A stretch of 64,000 bases of DNA from Microbacterium imperiale (lineage in GTDB: Bacteria > Actinomycetota > Actinomycetes > Actinomycetales > Microbacteriaceae), in contig NZ_JAGIOK010000001.1 of assembly GCF_017876655.1 (NCBI RefSeq), positions 2,046,001-2,110,000 of the forward strand, given 5' to 3'. Of this stretch, positions 17,064-24,836 are shown piece by piece. The notes beneath the pieces are model-generated. The model had not been told where the DNA came from. It saw only the letters and a list, made by a program, of their open reading frames with translations, and made no database searches. Made by a program: the position numbers and the translations under genes. Every line of letters starts with the position of its first letter. Position 1 is the stretch's first letter.

Positions 17064-17446
17064 ACGGAGTGAGCACGGGGATGCTGATCGCCCTCGTCGT
17101 CGCGGGCGGCGTCGGTGCCGGCATCCGTTATGTCGTCGACGTGGTCGTCACTCGGGGACGCCGCGAAGCCTTCCCGATCGGGATCCTCGTCGTGAACGTC
17201 ACCGGCTCGGCGATGCTGGGGCTTCTCACCGGACTCGGCACCGTGATCGGCGCCGAGGTGATGGCGGTGCTCGGCATCGGCCTGCTCGGTGGATACACGA
17301 CCTTCAGCACCGTCTCCGTCGAGACGGTGCAGCTCGCCCGCCGCGGCCGCCGCGACTGGGCGGTCGTGAACCTGGTGGGCACGCTCGCGGCGGCCGTCGT
17401 GGCGGCCGCGATCGGGATGACCATCGGCGGACTCTTCCCCCGCTGA
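17060..17446 (+). CDS. crcB: Fluoride channel subunit CrcB/FluC, second copy
   Basis: A 128-residue four-helix protein with GGVGAGIRYVVD (about 16-27), NVTGSAMLGLL and GLLGGYTTFSTVSVETV, the fluoride-channel signature. GTG 17060 overlaps the previous stop as GTGA, so the two are coupled and probably assemble together. This copy has the canonical GAGIRY; the first copy has VAVRAS, so the pair has diverged. Confidence 0.92.
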   Translation: MNGVSTGMLIALVVAGGVGAGIRYVVDVVVTRGRREAFPIGILVVNVTGSAMLGLLTGLGTVIGAEVMAVLGIGLLGGYTTFSTVSVETVQLARRGRRDWAVVNLVGTLAAAVVAAAIGMTIGGLFPR

Positions 17447-17469
17447 CCCATAGCCGAGGCGTGGGATAC
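17442..17469 (+). promoter_or_regulatory. Putative promoter of the RND transporter
   Basis: CTGACC (17442-17447, overlapping the crcB stop codon) as -35, 16-bp spacer, GATACT (17464-17469) as -10. The predicted transcription start falls in the palindrome at 17475-17496. Confidence 0.4.
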
Positions 17470-17474
17470 TGGGC

Positions 17475-17496
17475 GTCGATACAGTCCTGTATCGAC
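17475..17496. promoter_or_regulatory. Perfect palindromic operator upstream of RND transporter
   Basis: GTCGATACAG, a 2-bp TC spacer, then CTGTATCGAC: 10-bp perfect arms. Symmetry and size are typical of TetR-family operators, and it sits at the expected transcription start of the efflux gene. No TetR gene is near, so the repressor would be encoded elsewhere. Confidence 0.6.
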
Positions 17497-17562
17497 GAGC
17501 GCTCCGCGCCCGACCTGCACCGCACCGACATCCGCGCCGTCCTCGGCGCTCCGAGGGATCCT

Positions 17563-20500
17563 GTGTCGAAACTCGCCGTCCTGAGCCTGAAGAACCGCGC
17601 GCTCATCGCGCTGATCACGATCGTCGCCGCCGTGTTCGGCGGGCTCGCGCTGACGAACCTGAAGCAGGAGCTCATCCCGTCGATCGAGCTGCCTCAGCTG
17701 TCGGTCGTCACGACCTACCCGGGCGCCTCGCCCGAGGTCGTGAACACCGACGTCTCGACGCCGATCGAGACCGCCATCCAGGGCATCCCCGGCCTCGAGT
17801 CGACGACCGCGACCAGCTCGACCAACGCGTCGATCATCCAGGCCTCCTTCACCTACGGCACCGACCTCGCCACCGCCGAGCAGAAGATCCTGCAGGCCGT
17901 CAACCGCATCCAGAGCCAGCTGCCCGACGGGGTCACCCCCAGCGTGCTGAGCTTCTCGCTCGATGACCTGCCTGTCATCCAGCTCGCGGTCACCGGCTAC
18001 GACGACGAGGAGTCGGTGCAGGCGCGGCTCGAGAGCACGGTCATCCCCGACCTCGAGGACGTCGACGGCGTCAACGCCGCGCAGGTCGTCGGCGGTCGCG
18101 CGGAGCGCGTCACGATCACCCCCGACCAGGCGGCGCTCGCCGGCGCCGGCTTCAGCCAGCAGGCGATCCGCGATGCGCTCGAGCAGAACGGCGTGCTCTT
18201 CCCGGGCGGCGAAATCACCGAGGGAGACCAGTCGCTCACGGTGCAGACGGGCGCGAAGATCGCGTCGGTCGAAGAGCTGTCGGCGCTGCCGCTCGTGCCG
18301 ACGGATGCCGCGCAGCTGACGGGCGACCTGACGACGATCGGCGATGTCGCCACGGTCGTGCAGGAGCCGGCGCCCATCACCTCGATCTCGCGCGTCGACG
18401 GGGAGCCGGCGCTGACCATCGCGGTCACCAAGCTCCCGGCGGCGAACACGGTCGACGTCTCGCGGGGCGTGCTCGCCGCGCTCCCGGGCCTCGAGGGCGA
18501 CCTCGGCGGCGACGCGCAGTTCACGGTCGTGTTCGACCAGGCTCCGTTCATCGAGGAGTCGATCGCCGCCCTCGCGCAGGAGGGTCTGCTCGGCCTCGTC
18601 TTCGCCGTGCTGGTGATCCTCGTCTTCCTGCTGTCGGTGCGCTCGACGATCGTCACGGCGATCTCGATCCCGACGAGCGTGCTCATCACCTTCGTCGGCA
18701 TCCAGGCGTTCGGTTACTCGTTGAACATCCTCACCCTCGGTGCGCTGACCATCGCGATCGGGCGCGTCGTGGACGACTCGATCGTCGTGATCGAGAACAT
18801 CAAGCGCCACTACGTCGAGGGCGCCGACAAGCTCGCCGCCATCACCCTCGCCGTGCGCGAGGTGGCAGCCGCGATCACGGCCTCGACCATCACGACCGTC
18901 GCGGTCTTCCTCCCCATCGCCTTCGTCGGCGACCTCACCGGCGAGCTGTTCCGGCCCTTCGCGCTGACCGTGGCCATCGCCATGTCGGCGTCGCTGTTCG
19001 TCTCGCTGACGATCGTGCCCGTGCTCGCGTACTGGTTCCTGCGCCCCGGCAAGCCCGTCGTCGGCGCCGACGGTCAGCAGATCGACCCCGAGCACCCCGA
19101 CGCCCCGCCGTCCCGCCTGCAGAAGGCGTACCTGCCGGTGCTGCGCTGGACGCTGCGCCACTCGGTCGTGACCCTGCTCGTCGCCGTGCTCGTGCTCGCC
19201 GGCACGATCCTCGCGGTCCCGCTCATGAAGACGAACTTCCTCGGCGACTCGGGGCAGAACACGTTCACCATGACCCAGACACTCGGACCGGCAGCATCCC
19301 TCGAGGCCGAGGATGCCGCTGCCCAGCGTGTCGAAGAGGCCATCACCGACCTCGACGGAATCGACGCGGTGCAGGTGTCGATCGGATCGTCGGGTTCGCA
19401 GCTGCGCGACGCCTTCTCGGGCGGCGGTGGCGGCATCACCTACTCGATCACCACCGACAGCTCGGCCGACCAGCTCGACGTGCGCGACCGTGTGCAGCGG
19501 GCCGTCGCCGACCTCGACGACGTCGGCGACATCCAGATCTCCGCTGCCGGCGGCGGCTTCGGCTCGAGCGACATCGAGGTGGACGTCACGGCCGCCGACC
19601 AGGAGCTGCTGCGCGAGGCCACCGACGCGGTCGTCGCCTCGCTGCAGGACGCCGACGGCATCAGCCAGGTGACCTCGAACCTCTCGGCCTCGCTGCCGTA
19701 CATCGCCGTGACCGTTGACCGCGAGGCGGCGGCATCCCGCGGCCTCTCGGAGGTCGCCGTCGGCGGCATCGTCTCGGGCACGATGCAGCCGCAGTCGATC
19801 GGCACGGTCGAGATCGATGACACCTCGCTCACGGTCTACCTCGCCGCATCGCAGGAGCCGGCCACGATCGACGAGTTGCGCCAGCTGACGATCCCCACCG
19901 CCGGCGGCGCCATCCCGCTGCAGGACATCGCGACGGTCGAGCAGAGCGAAGGCCCGACCTCGATCACGACGCAGCGCGGTCAGCGCACCGCGACCGTGAC
20001 CGTCACCCCGGCGGGCGACGACCTCAACGCCGCCTCGGCCGCCGTCGCCGCCGCCCTCGACACGGTCGACCTGCCGCAGGGAGCGGATGCCGAGATCGGC
20101 GGCGTCCTGACGCAGCAGCAGGATGCCTTCGCGCAGCTCGGGCTCGCGGCACTCGCGGCCATCCTGATCGTCTACATCGTCATGGTCGCGACCTTCAAGT
20201 CGCTGCGGCAGCCGCTGCTGCTGCTCATCTCGGTGCCGTTCGCGGCGACCGGCGCCATCCTGCTGCAGGTCGCCACCGGCATCCCGCTCGGCGTCGCGTC
20301 GCTCATCGGCGTGCTGATGCTCATCGGCATCGTCGTGACCAACGCGATCGTGCTCATCGATCTCGTGAACCAGTACCGCGAGAAGGGGCTGTCGGCCCAC
20401 GACGCGACGATCGCCGGAGGTTCGCGACGCCTGCGTCCGATCCTCATGACGGCGCTCGCGACGATCTTCGCGCTCACACCCATGGCGCTGGGCATCACGG

Positions 20501-20931
20501 GGCACGGCGGGTTCATCTCGCAGCCCCTGGCCATCGTCGTCATCGGCGGACTGATCTCGTCGACCGTCCTCACCCTGCTCGTGCTGCCGACGCTGTACAA
20601 CCTCGTCGAGGGCGCTCGCGAGCGCCGGGCGGCTCGACGCGGGAACGCGACCGATACTGCCGAGCGCGAGCACACCGACGGCGGCCGCGCGGTCGCCCCG
20701 GTCCCGATGACCCGGCGTGAGCGACGCCTCGCCGAGGCGGCCTCGGCCGAGCCGACGCACCTCGTCGTGCCGGCCGGCGGGTCGTCGGATGCGCCGAGCC
20801 ACGTCGTGATCCCGGTCGAGCATGAGGAGCCGGCGGGCGATCCGGCCGGTTCCGCCGCGCCGCGCTCCGCTCGCCCGAGCCGATCGGTGCCCGGCGCATC
20901 GCGTGGACCGCGCCGCCGCCGCTTCGTCTGA
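17563..20931 (+). CDS. RND-family efflux transporter (AcrB/HAE-like)
   Basis: Proton-driven multidrug-type transporter of 1122 residues. Helix 1 (about 9-27) precedes a large extracytoplasmic loop with LIPSIELPQLSVVTTYPGASPEVV; the TM4 proton-relay pair is Asp404-Asp405 in GRVVDDSIVVIENIKRHY; the second half repeats the fold from about residue 520. A hydrophilic 80-residue tail (about 1040-1122) with an RRERRLAEAA stretch is unusual. GTG 17563 has GAGGG 5 nt upstream. No membrane-fusion or outer-membrane partner is nearby, as expected in a monoderm host. Substrate unknown. Confidence 0.9.
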   Translation: MSKLAVLSLKNRALIALITIVAAVFGGLALTNLKQELIPSIELPQLSVVTTYPGASPEVVNTDVSTPIETAIQGIPGLESTTATSSTNASIIQASFTYGTDLATAEQKILQAVNRIQSQLPDGVTPSVLSFSLDDLPVIQLAVTGYDDEESVQARLESTVIPDLEDVDGVNAAQVVGGRAERVTITPDQAALAGAGFSQQAIRDALEQNGVLFPGGEITEGDQSLTVQTGAKIASVEELSALPLVPTDAAQLTGDLTTIGDVATVVQEPAPITSISRVDGEPALTIAVTKLPAANTVDVSRGVLAALPGLEGDLGGDAQFTVVFDQAPFIEESIAALAQEGLLGLVFAVLVILVFLLSVRSTIVTAISIPTSVLITFVGIQAFGYSLNILTLGALTIAIGRVVDDSIVVIENIKRHYVEGADKLAAITLAVREVAAAITASTITTVAVFLPIAFVGDLTGELFRPFALTVAIAMSASLFVSLTIVPVLAYWFLRPGKPVVGADGQQIDPEHPDAPPSRLQKAYLPVLRWTLRHSVVTLLVAVLVLAGTILAVPLMKTNFLGDSGQNTFTMTQTLGPAASLEAEDAAAQRVEEAITDLDGIDAVQVSIGSSGSQLRDAFSGGGGGITYSITTDSSADQLDVRDRVQRAVADLDDVGDIQISAAGGGFGSSDIEVDVTAADQELLREATDAVVASLQDADGISQVTSNLSASLPYIAVTVDREAAASRGLSEVAVGGIVSGTMQPQSIGTVEIDDTSLTVYLAASQEPATIDELRQLTIPTAGGAIPLQDIATVEQSEGPTSITTQRGQRTATVTVTPAGDDLNAASAAVAAALDTVDLPQGADAEIGGVLTQQQDAFAQLGLAALAAILIVYIVMVATFKSLRQPLLLLISVPFAATGAILLQVATGIPLGVASLIGVLMLIGIVVTNAIVLIDLVNQYREKGLSAHDATIAGGSRRLRPILMTALATIFALTPMALGITGHGGFISQPLAIVVIGGLISSTVLTLLVLPTLYNLVEGARERRAARRGNATDTAEREHTDGGRAVAPVPMTRRERRLAEAASAEPTHLVVPAGGSSDAPSHVVIPVEHEEPAGDPAGSAAPRSARPSRSVPGASRGPRRRRFV

Positions 20932-20952
20932 GCCGCTCGGACGGGGCGGCTC
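20930..20952 (+). terminator. Weak hairpin at the end of the RND gene
   Basis: GAGCCGC (20930-20936) pairs with GCGGCTC (20946-20952), 9-nt loop, overlapping the stop codon. No T-run. Confidence 0.35.
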
Positions 20953-21163
20953 CGCCAGGGCGTTTCTCAGGCGGATGCCGTATCGTTGGTGAGTCGGCTC
21001 GGGACACCGCGTGATCGCGACAGGTTTTGTGAGTCCTGGGGGCCGATGGTGAGCGCCGATCGGCGCGCATGAACACCATGTGAATGGCCCCGGCCGACGG
21101 ATGTCCGGGTATGCCCGCGTGCGCGGGCGCTGTTCTCGTGCAGAGAACCCGAAGGACACACCC
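20953..21163 (+). promoter_or_regulatory. Long leader of the DEAD-box helicase gene
   Basis: About 210 bases without a credible gene separate the RND gene from the helicase. A hairpin GCCCGCG-TG-CGCGGGC (21113-21128) lies just before the GAAGGA Shine-Dalgarno. Long structured leaders are known for cold-induced DEAD-box helicase genes; whether this region is transcribed is not shown by the sequence. Confidence 0.35.
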
Positions 21164-23203
21164 ATGCCCAAGAACAAGAAGCCGGCCGGCGGCCGCGCTC
21201 AGAACTTCGAGCCCCGCTACGGCAAGAAGACCTCGTACCAGGACGCCAAGCGCCGCCCCGGCCAGTCCTCCGCCGGCACGCCCGGCAGCAAGAGCCCCTC
21301 GCACCGCGGCTACCGTCCCGAGTCGGACGAGGCGCCCCGCAAGAACCGCTGGTCGGCGCAGGAGCGCGCCGGTCGCGATGAAGCCCGTGGCATCCGTTCG
21401 CAGGCCCGCGACGTTCGCGGCCCCCGCGACGACCGTGCCCCGCGCGATGACCGTCGATCGGATGCCGCCGGCGGCCGCCGCCCGTACGAGGCGCAGCCCC
21501 GCGGCGACCGCCGCACCTTCGGCGACGCCCGCCCGTCGTACCGCGACGACCGTCCCCGTCGTGACTTCAGCGACCGCCCGAACCGCGACGACCGTCCGCG
21601 CCGCGACGACCGTCCCGCGCGCTCCTTCGACGACCGTCCCCGTCGCGATGACCGTCCGGCTCGTTCCTTCGACGACCGTCCGCGTCGTGACTTCGGCGAT
21701 CGTCCGAACCGTGACGACCGTCCGCGTCGTGACTTCGGCGATCGTCCGGCCCGCGATGACCGGCCTCGTCGCGACTTCGGCGACCGTCCGGCCCGCGACG
21801 ACCGTCCGGCGCGTTCGTTCGACGACCGTCCGCGTCGCGATTTCGGTCATCGTCCGAACCGTGACGACCGCCCCCGTCGCGACGACCGTCCGCGCCGCAA
21901 CGACGGCCCGAGCCGCTCGAACTGGGCGGCGGAGACCGCGGCGAAGGCCCACCAGGACCACGTCGACACCGTGCACGAGCGGCTGCAAGCCGAGGCCGTC
22001 GATGCCGCGTCGGTAGCTCAGGCCTCGTTCGGAGATCTCGGGCTCGGCGAGAACATCGTGCGTCAGCTCGAAGCGCTCGGCGCGGCATCCCCGTTCCCGA
22101 TCCAGGCTGCGACGATCCCGCCGATCCTCGAGGGCAAGGACGTGCTCGCGCGCGGCCGTACCGGTTCGGGCAAGACGATCGCTTTCGGCGCTCCGCTGGT
22201 CGAGTCGATCCTGCGCTCACAGGCCGGCAAGCGCCGCGAGTTCGGTCGTTCGCCCAAGGCGCTGATCCTGGCGCCGACGCGCGAGCTCGCGCTCCAGATC
22301 GACCGTACGGTGCAGGCGATCGCGCGCAGCGTGGGCCTGTTCACCACCCAGATCTACGGCGGTGTGCCGCAGGCCCGTCAGGTCGGTGCCCTCAAGAAGG
22401 GCGTCGACATCATCATCGGCACCCCGGGGCGCATCGAAGACCTGCAGAACCAGGGCAAGCTCGACCTGTCCGAGGTGCAGATCGTCGTCCTCGACGAAGC
22501 CGACCACATGAGCGAGCTCGGGTTCCTCGAGCCGATGCAGCGCATCCTGCGTCTCGTGCAGGACGGCGCGCAGAAGCTGCTCTTCTCGGCCACGCTCGAC
22601 CGTGAGGTCGCCGCGCTCGTCGACGAGTTCCTCGTCGAGCCCGCGGTCTACGAGGTCGCCGGCGAGAGCCAGGACACCTCGACGATCGACCACCGCGTGC
22701 TCGTGCTCGACCACCGCGACAAGGCCGAGATCCTGAACTCCCTCGTCGACCGCGACGGCAAGACGCTCGTCTTCTCGCGCACCCGTGCGTACGCCGAGAT
22801 GCTCGCCGAGCAGTTCGAAGACGTCGGCATCCCCGCCGTCGCCCTCCACGGCGACCTCAACCAGGCCAAGCGCACGCGCAACCTGCAGCGCCTGACCGAC
22901 GGCAAGGTGCGCGTGCTCGTGGCGACCGATGTCGCAGCACGCGGCATCCACGTCGACGACATCGACCTCGTGGTTCAGGCCGACGCACCGGACGAGTACA
23001 AGACGTACCTCCACCGCTCCGGCCGCACCGGTCGCGCCGGTCGCACCGGCACGGTGGTCACGCTCGTGACCCGCCAGCGCCGCCGCCGCATGACCGAGAT
23101 GCTCGAGCGCGCCGAGATCGATGCCCCGTTCGAGGACGTGCGCCCCGGCGACGACCTGCTCGAGGAGATCTCGGGCCGTCAGCTGTCGAACGTCGACGCC
23201 TGA
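21164..23203 (+). CDS. DEAD-box RNA helicase with N-terminal Arg/Asp repeat tail
   Basis: ATP-dependent RNA helicase of 679 residues, RhlE/CsdA-like core. The core starts with the Q-motif region ASFGDLGLGENIVRQL near 285-300, Walker A GRTGSGKT (Lys337), PTRELALQ, TPGRIED, DEAD at 444-447, LFSATL and HRSGRTGRAG. Unusually the disordered tail is N-terminal (about 60-270) and made of repeated DDRPRRDFGDRP-type units, while the C-terminus ends soon after the helicase core. ATG 21164 has AAGGA 8 nt upstream. Likely roles are ribosome assembly and mRNA unwinding at low temperature (inferred). Confidence 0.93.
   Translation: MPKNKKPAGGRAQNFEPRYGKKTSYQDAKRRPGQSSAGTPGSKSPSHRGYRPESDEAPRKNRWSAQERAGRDEARGIRSQARDVRGPRDDRAPRDDRRSDAAGGRRPYEAQPRGDRRTFGDARPSYRDDRPRRDFSDRPNRDDRPRRDDRPARSFDDRPRRDDRPARSFDDRPRRDFGDRPNRDDRPRRDFGDRPARDDRPRRDFGDRPARDDRPARSFDDRPRRDFGHRPNRDDRPRRDDRPRRNDGPSRSNWAAETAAKAHQDHVDTVHERLQAEAVDAASVAQASFGDLGLGENIVRQLEALGAASPFPIQAATIPPILEGKDVLARGRTGSGKTIAFGAPLVESILRSQAGKRREFGRSPKALILAPTRELALQIDRTVQAIARSVGLFTTQIYGGVPQARQVGALKKGVDIIIGTPGRIEDLQNQGKLDLSEVQIVVLDEADHMSELGFLEPMQRILRLVQDGAQKLLFSATLDREVAALVDEFLVEPAVYEVAGESQDTSTIDHRVLVLDHRDKAEILNSLVDRDGKTLVFSRTRAYAEMLAEQFEDVGIPAVALHGDLNQAKRTRNLQRLTDGKVRVLVATDVAARGIHVDDIDLVVQADAPDEYKTYLHRSGRTGRAGRTGTVVTLVTRQRRRRMTEMLERAEIDAPFEDVRPGDDLLEEISGRQLSNVDA
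21540..21910 (+). repeat. Coding repeat in helicase tail
   Basis: Imperfect tandem repeats of about 36 bases encode DDRPRRDFGDRPxR and DDRPARSFDDRPRR units. GACGACCGTCC recurs many times. In-frame repeat length means recombination would change tail length without breaking the gene. Confidence 0.8.
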
Positions 23204-23214
23204 CCCGACCCACC

Positions 23215-23253
23215 ACGGCAGCCCGCGAGCCCGCCCGGCTCGCGGGCTGCCGT
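23215..23253 (+). terminator. Strong terminator after helicase
   Basis: A perfect 16-bp stem (23215-23230, ACGGCAGCCCGCGAGC, pairing with 23238-23253) and a 7-nt loop, 12 bases after the stop codon, followed by CGTTGTG. Confidence 0.85.
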
Positions 23254-23275
23254 CGTTGTGCACGAGACTGGGGCG

Positions 23276-23668
23276 GTGGCCGGTTTCCATCACGTCGAGA
23301 TCTGGGTCGCGGATCTCGAGTGCGCCCTGACGGAGTGGGGGTGGCTGCTTCGCGAACTCGGGTTCGAACGCGACAGCGAATGGTCCGGTGGCGAGACGTG
23401 GAGCGCCGGCGGTGCGTACCTGGCGCTGACGACCTCCCCAAACCTCAGCGCGGCGGTGCATGATCGCCGGACGCCCGGGGTCAACCACCTCGCCTTTACG
23501 GCGGGCACGCCCGACCGGGTCGACCGCATCATGGCAGAAGCCCCGGACCACGGATGGGCGCCGCTGTACCACGAGCGCTATCCCCACGCGGGTGGCCCCG
23601 ATCATTACGCGGGCTGGCTCGAGAACAGCGCGGGGTTCAAGGCCGAGGTCGTCGCGGACGGAACGTGA
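23276..23668 (+). CDS. VOC (glyoxalase/dioxygenase fold) family protein
   Basis: A 130-residue protein of the vicinal oxygen chelate superfamily. The first beta-alpha-beta module begins FHHVEIWVADLECALTEWGWLLRELGF and the second has VNHLAFTAGTPDRVDRIM, ending HYAGWLENSAGFKAEVV. His and Glu residues at the usual metal positions are present (HHVE, NHLAF, and a late Glu). Substrate unknown. GTG 23276 is preferred over GTG 23258 because GAGACT lies 6 nt upstream (leaderless pattern) and 23258 lies next to the terminator. Confidence 0.78.
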   Translation: MAGFHHVEIWVADLECALTEWGWLLRELGFERDSEWSGGETWSAGGAYLALTTSPNLSAAVHDRRTPGVNHLAFTAGTPDRVDRIMAEAPDHGWAPLYHERYPHAGGPDHYAGWLENSAGFKAEVVADGT

Positions 23669-23686
23669 TCCGCCCGCATCGACGCG

Positions 23687-24748
23687 TCAGAACAGCGTCG
23701 GGACGGATGCCGCTGCGGCGCGGCCCCGCGACGTCGTGACGACCGGCCCCGGGCGGAAACGCCGGGTGCTCGGCTGCGCTTCCTCTTCTTCGAGTCCGCC
23801 GCGCAAGCGGTGTCGCGCGAGCAGCGGCCGGACACGAGCGGCGAGCATGCGGCGGTAGCCCTGCGGTGCCTGCACGGCGGCGCCGGGGTAGAGGCCGCGA
23901 TACGCGGGAACCAGGTCGGGCCGCGCGCGCGCGAGCCACTGCTGGAACCACGGCTTCACGCCGGGGCGAAGGTGCATCGCGCCGTAGACGACGCGCGCCG
24001 CACCGGCATCCGCGATCTGGGTCAGAGCTGCGTCGAGCACGTCGATCGAGTCGGTGAGGTGCGGCACGATGGGCATCAGGAAAACGGTCACGCGGAAGCC
24101 GGCCGCGCTGGCCGCGCGCACCGTCTCGAGCCGCGCGGCGAAGGTCGGCGCCCCGGGTTCGAGCAGCTGCCGCAGCGGCTCGTCGAGCACCGCGATCGAC
24201 ATCGCCAGGTCGACGGGGACGGATGCCGCCGCCTCGCGCAGCAGCGGCAGATCACGGCGCAGCAGCGTGCCCTTCGTGAGGATCGAGAACGGTGTGCCGC
24301 TGTCGGCCAAGGCTGTGATGATGTCGGGCATCAGGCGGTATCGGCCCTCGGCGCGTTGATACGGATCGGTGTTCGTGCCGAGCGCCACCTGCTCGCGCGC
24401 CCAACCAGGCTTCGCCAGTTCGCGGCGCAGCACCTCGGCGACGTTGAGCTTCACGACGATCTGGGAGTCGAAGTCGGACCCGGCGTCGAGGTCGAGGTAC
24501 TCGTGCGTGCCGCGGGCGAAGCAGTAGACGCAGGCGTGCGTGCACCCGCGATAGGGGTTCACGGTCCAGTCGAACGGCATCGCCGAGGGACCGGGCACGC
24601 GATTGAGCGCGGAACGCGACATCACCTCGTGGAACGTGACTCCGGCGAACTCGGGAGTCGTGACCGATCGCACCAGGCCCGTCAGGGTTTCGAGGCCGGG
24701 GAGGGCAGCGGCATCCGTCGTTCCCACCTGCTGCCCCTGCCAACGCAT
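23687..24748 (-). CDS. Rv2578c-family radical SAM protein
   Basis: A 353-residue radical SAM enzyme. CTHACVYC supplies the [4Fe-4S] cysteines Cys69, Cys73 and Cys76, preceded by NPYRGC. The TIM-barrel part follows (GTNTDPYQRAE, SILTKGTLLRRDLPLL, MPIVPHLTD). This SplB-like subgroup is widespread in actinobacteria; the reaction is not known, and some related proteins repair DNA. The promoter is very clear: TTGACA, 17-bp spacer, TCGAAT, 6 nt, ATG. An SOS-like element overlaps the spacer and -10, supporting a DNA-damage role. Divergent from the M15 peptidase gene. Confidence 0.88.
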   Translation of the reverse strand: MRWQGQQVGTTDAAALPGLETLTGLVRSVTTPEFAGVTFHEVMSRSALNRVPGPSAMPFDWTVNPYRGCTHACVYCFARGTHEYLDLDAGSDFDSQIVVKLNVAEVLRRELAKPGWAREQVALGTNTDPYQRAEGRYRLMPDIITALADSGTPFSILTKGTLLRRDLPLLREAAASVPVDLAMSIAVLDEPLRQLLEPGAPTFAARLETVRAASAAGFRVTVFLMPIVPHLTDSIDVLDAALTQIADAGAARVVYGAMHLRPGVKPWFQQWLARARPDLVPAYRGLYPGAAVQAPQGYRRMLAARVRPLLARHRLRGGLEEEEAQPSTRRFRPGPVVTTSRGRAAAASVPTLF

Positions 24749-24754
24749 GAAGAG

Positions 24755-24783
24755 ATTCGAACAGAGATTCGAACCGATGTCAA
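24755..24783 (-). promoter_or_regulatory. Promoter of the radical SAM gene with SOS-like box
   Basis: Minus strand: perfect -35 TTGACA (24778-24783), 17-bp spacer, -10 TCGAAT (24755-24760), 6 nt, ATG 24748. The element TCGAAT-CTCT-GTTCGA (24757-24772) is one mismatch from TCGAAC-N4-GTTCGA. The region is also a 12-bp direct repeat, AGAGATTCGAAC twice (24751-24774, plus strand). Confidence 0.65.
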
Positions 24784-24836
24784 CCGGCGTGCACGGGTTC
24801 CCGGGGCTGGGGCCTGCCGCACGGCAGAATGGGCAT

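Noticed and set aside
17128..21177. 1349-codon open frame on the minus strand
   Set aside because: It lies antisense to the RND transporter, is dominated by Arg, Asp, Gly and Val, and has no domain. It is a high-GC shadow frame.
21540..21910. Repeat cluster as possible CRISPR or regulatory array
   Set aside because: It lies in frame in the helicase gene and encodes a regular Arg/Asp repeat.
24603..24836. Longer N-terminus for the M15 peptidase
   Set aside because: It would overlap the divergent radical SAM gene and its promoter; GTG 24837 has a -10 box at the right distance.
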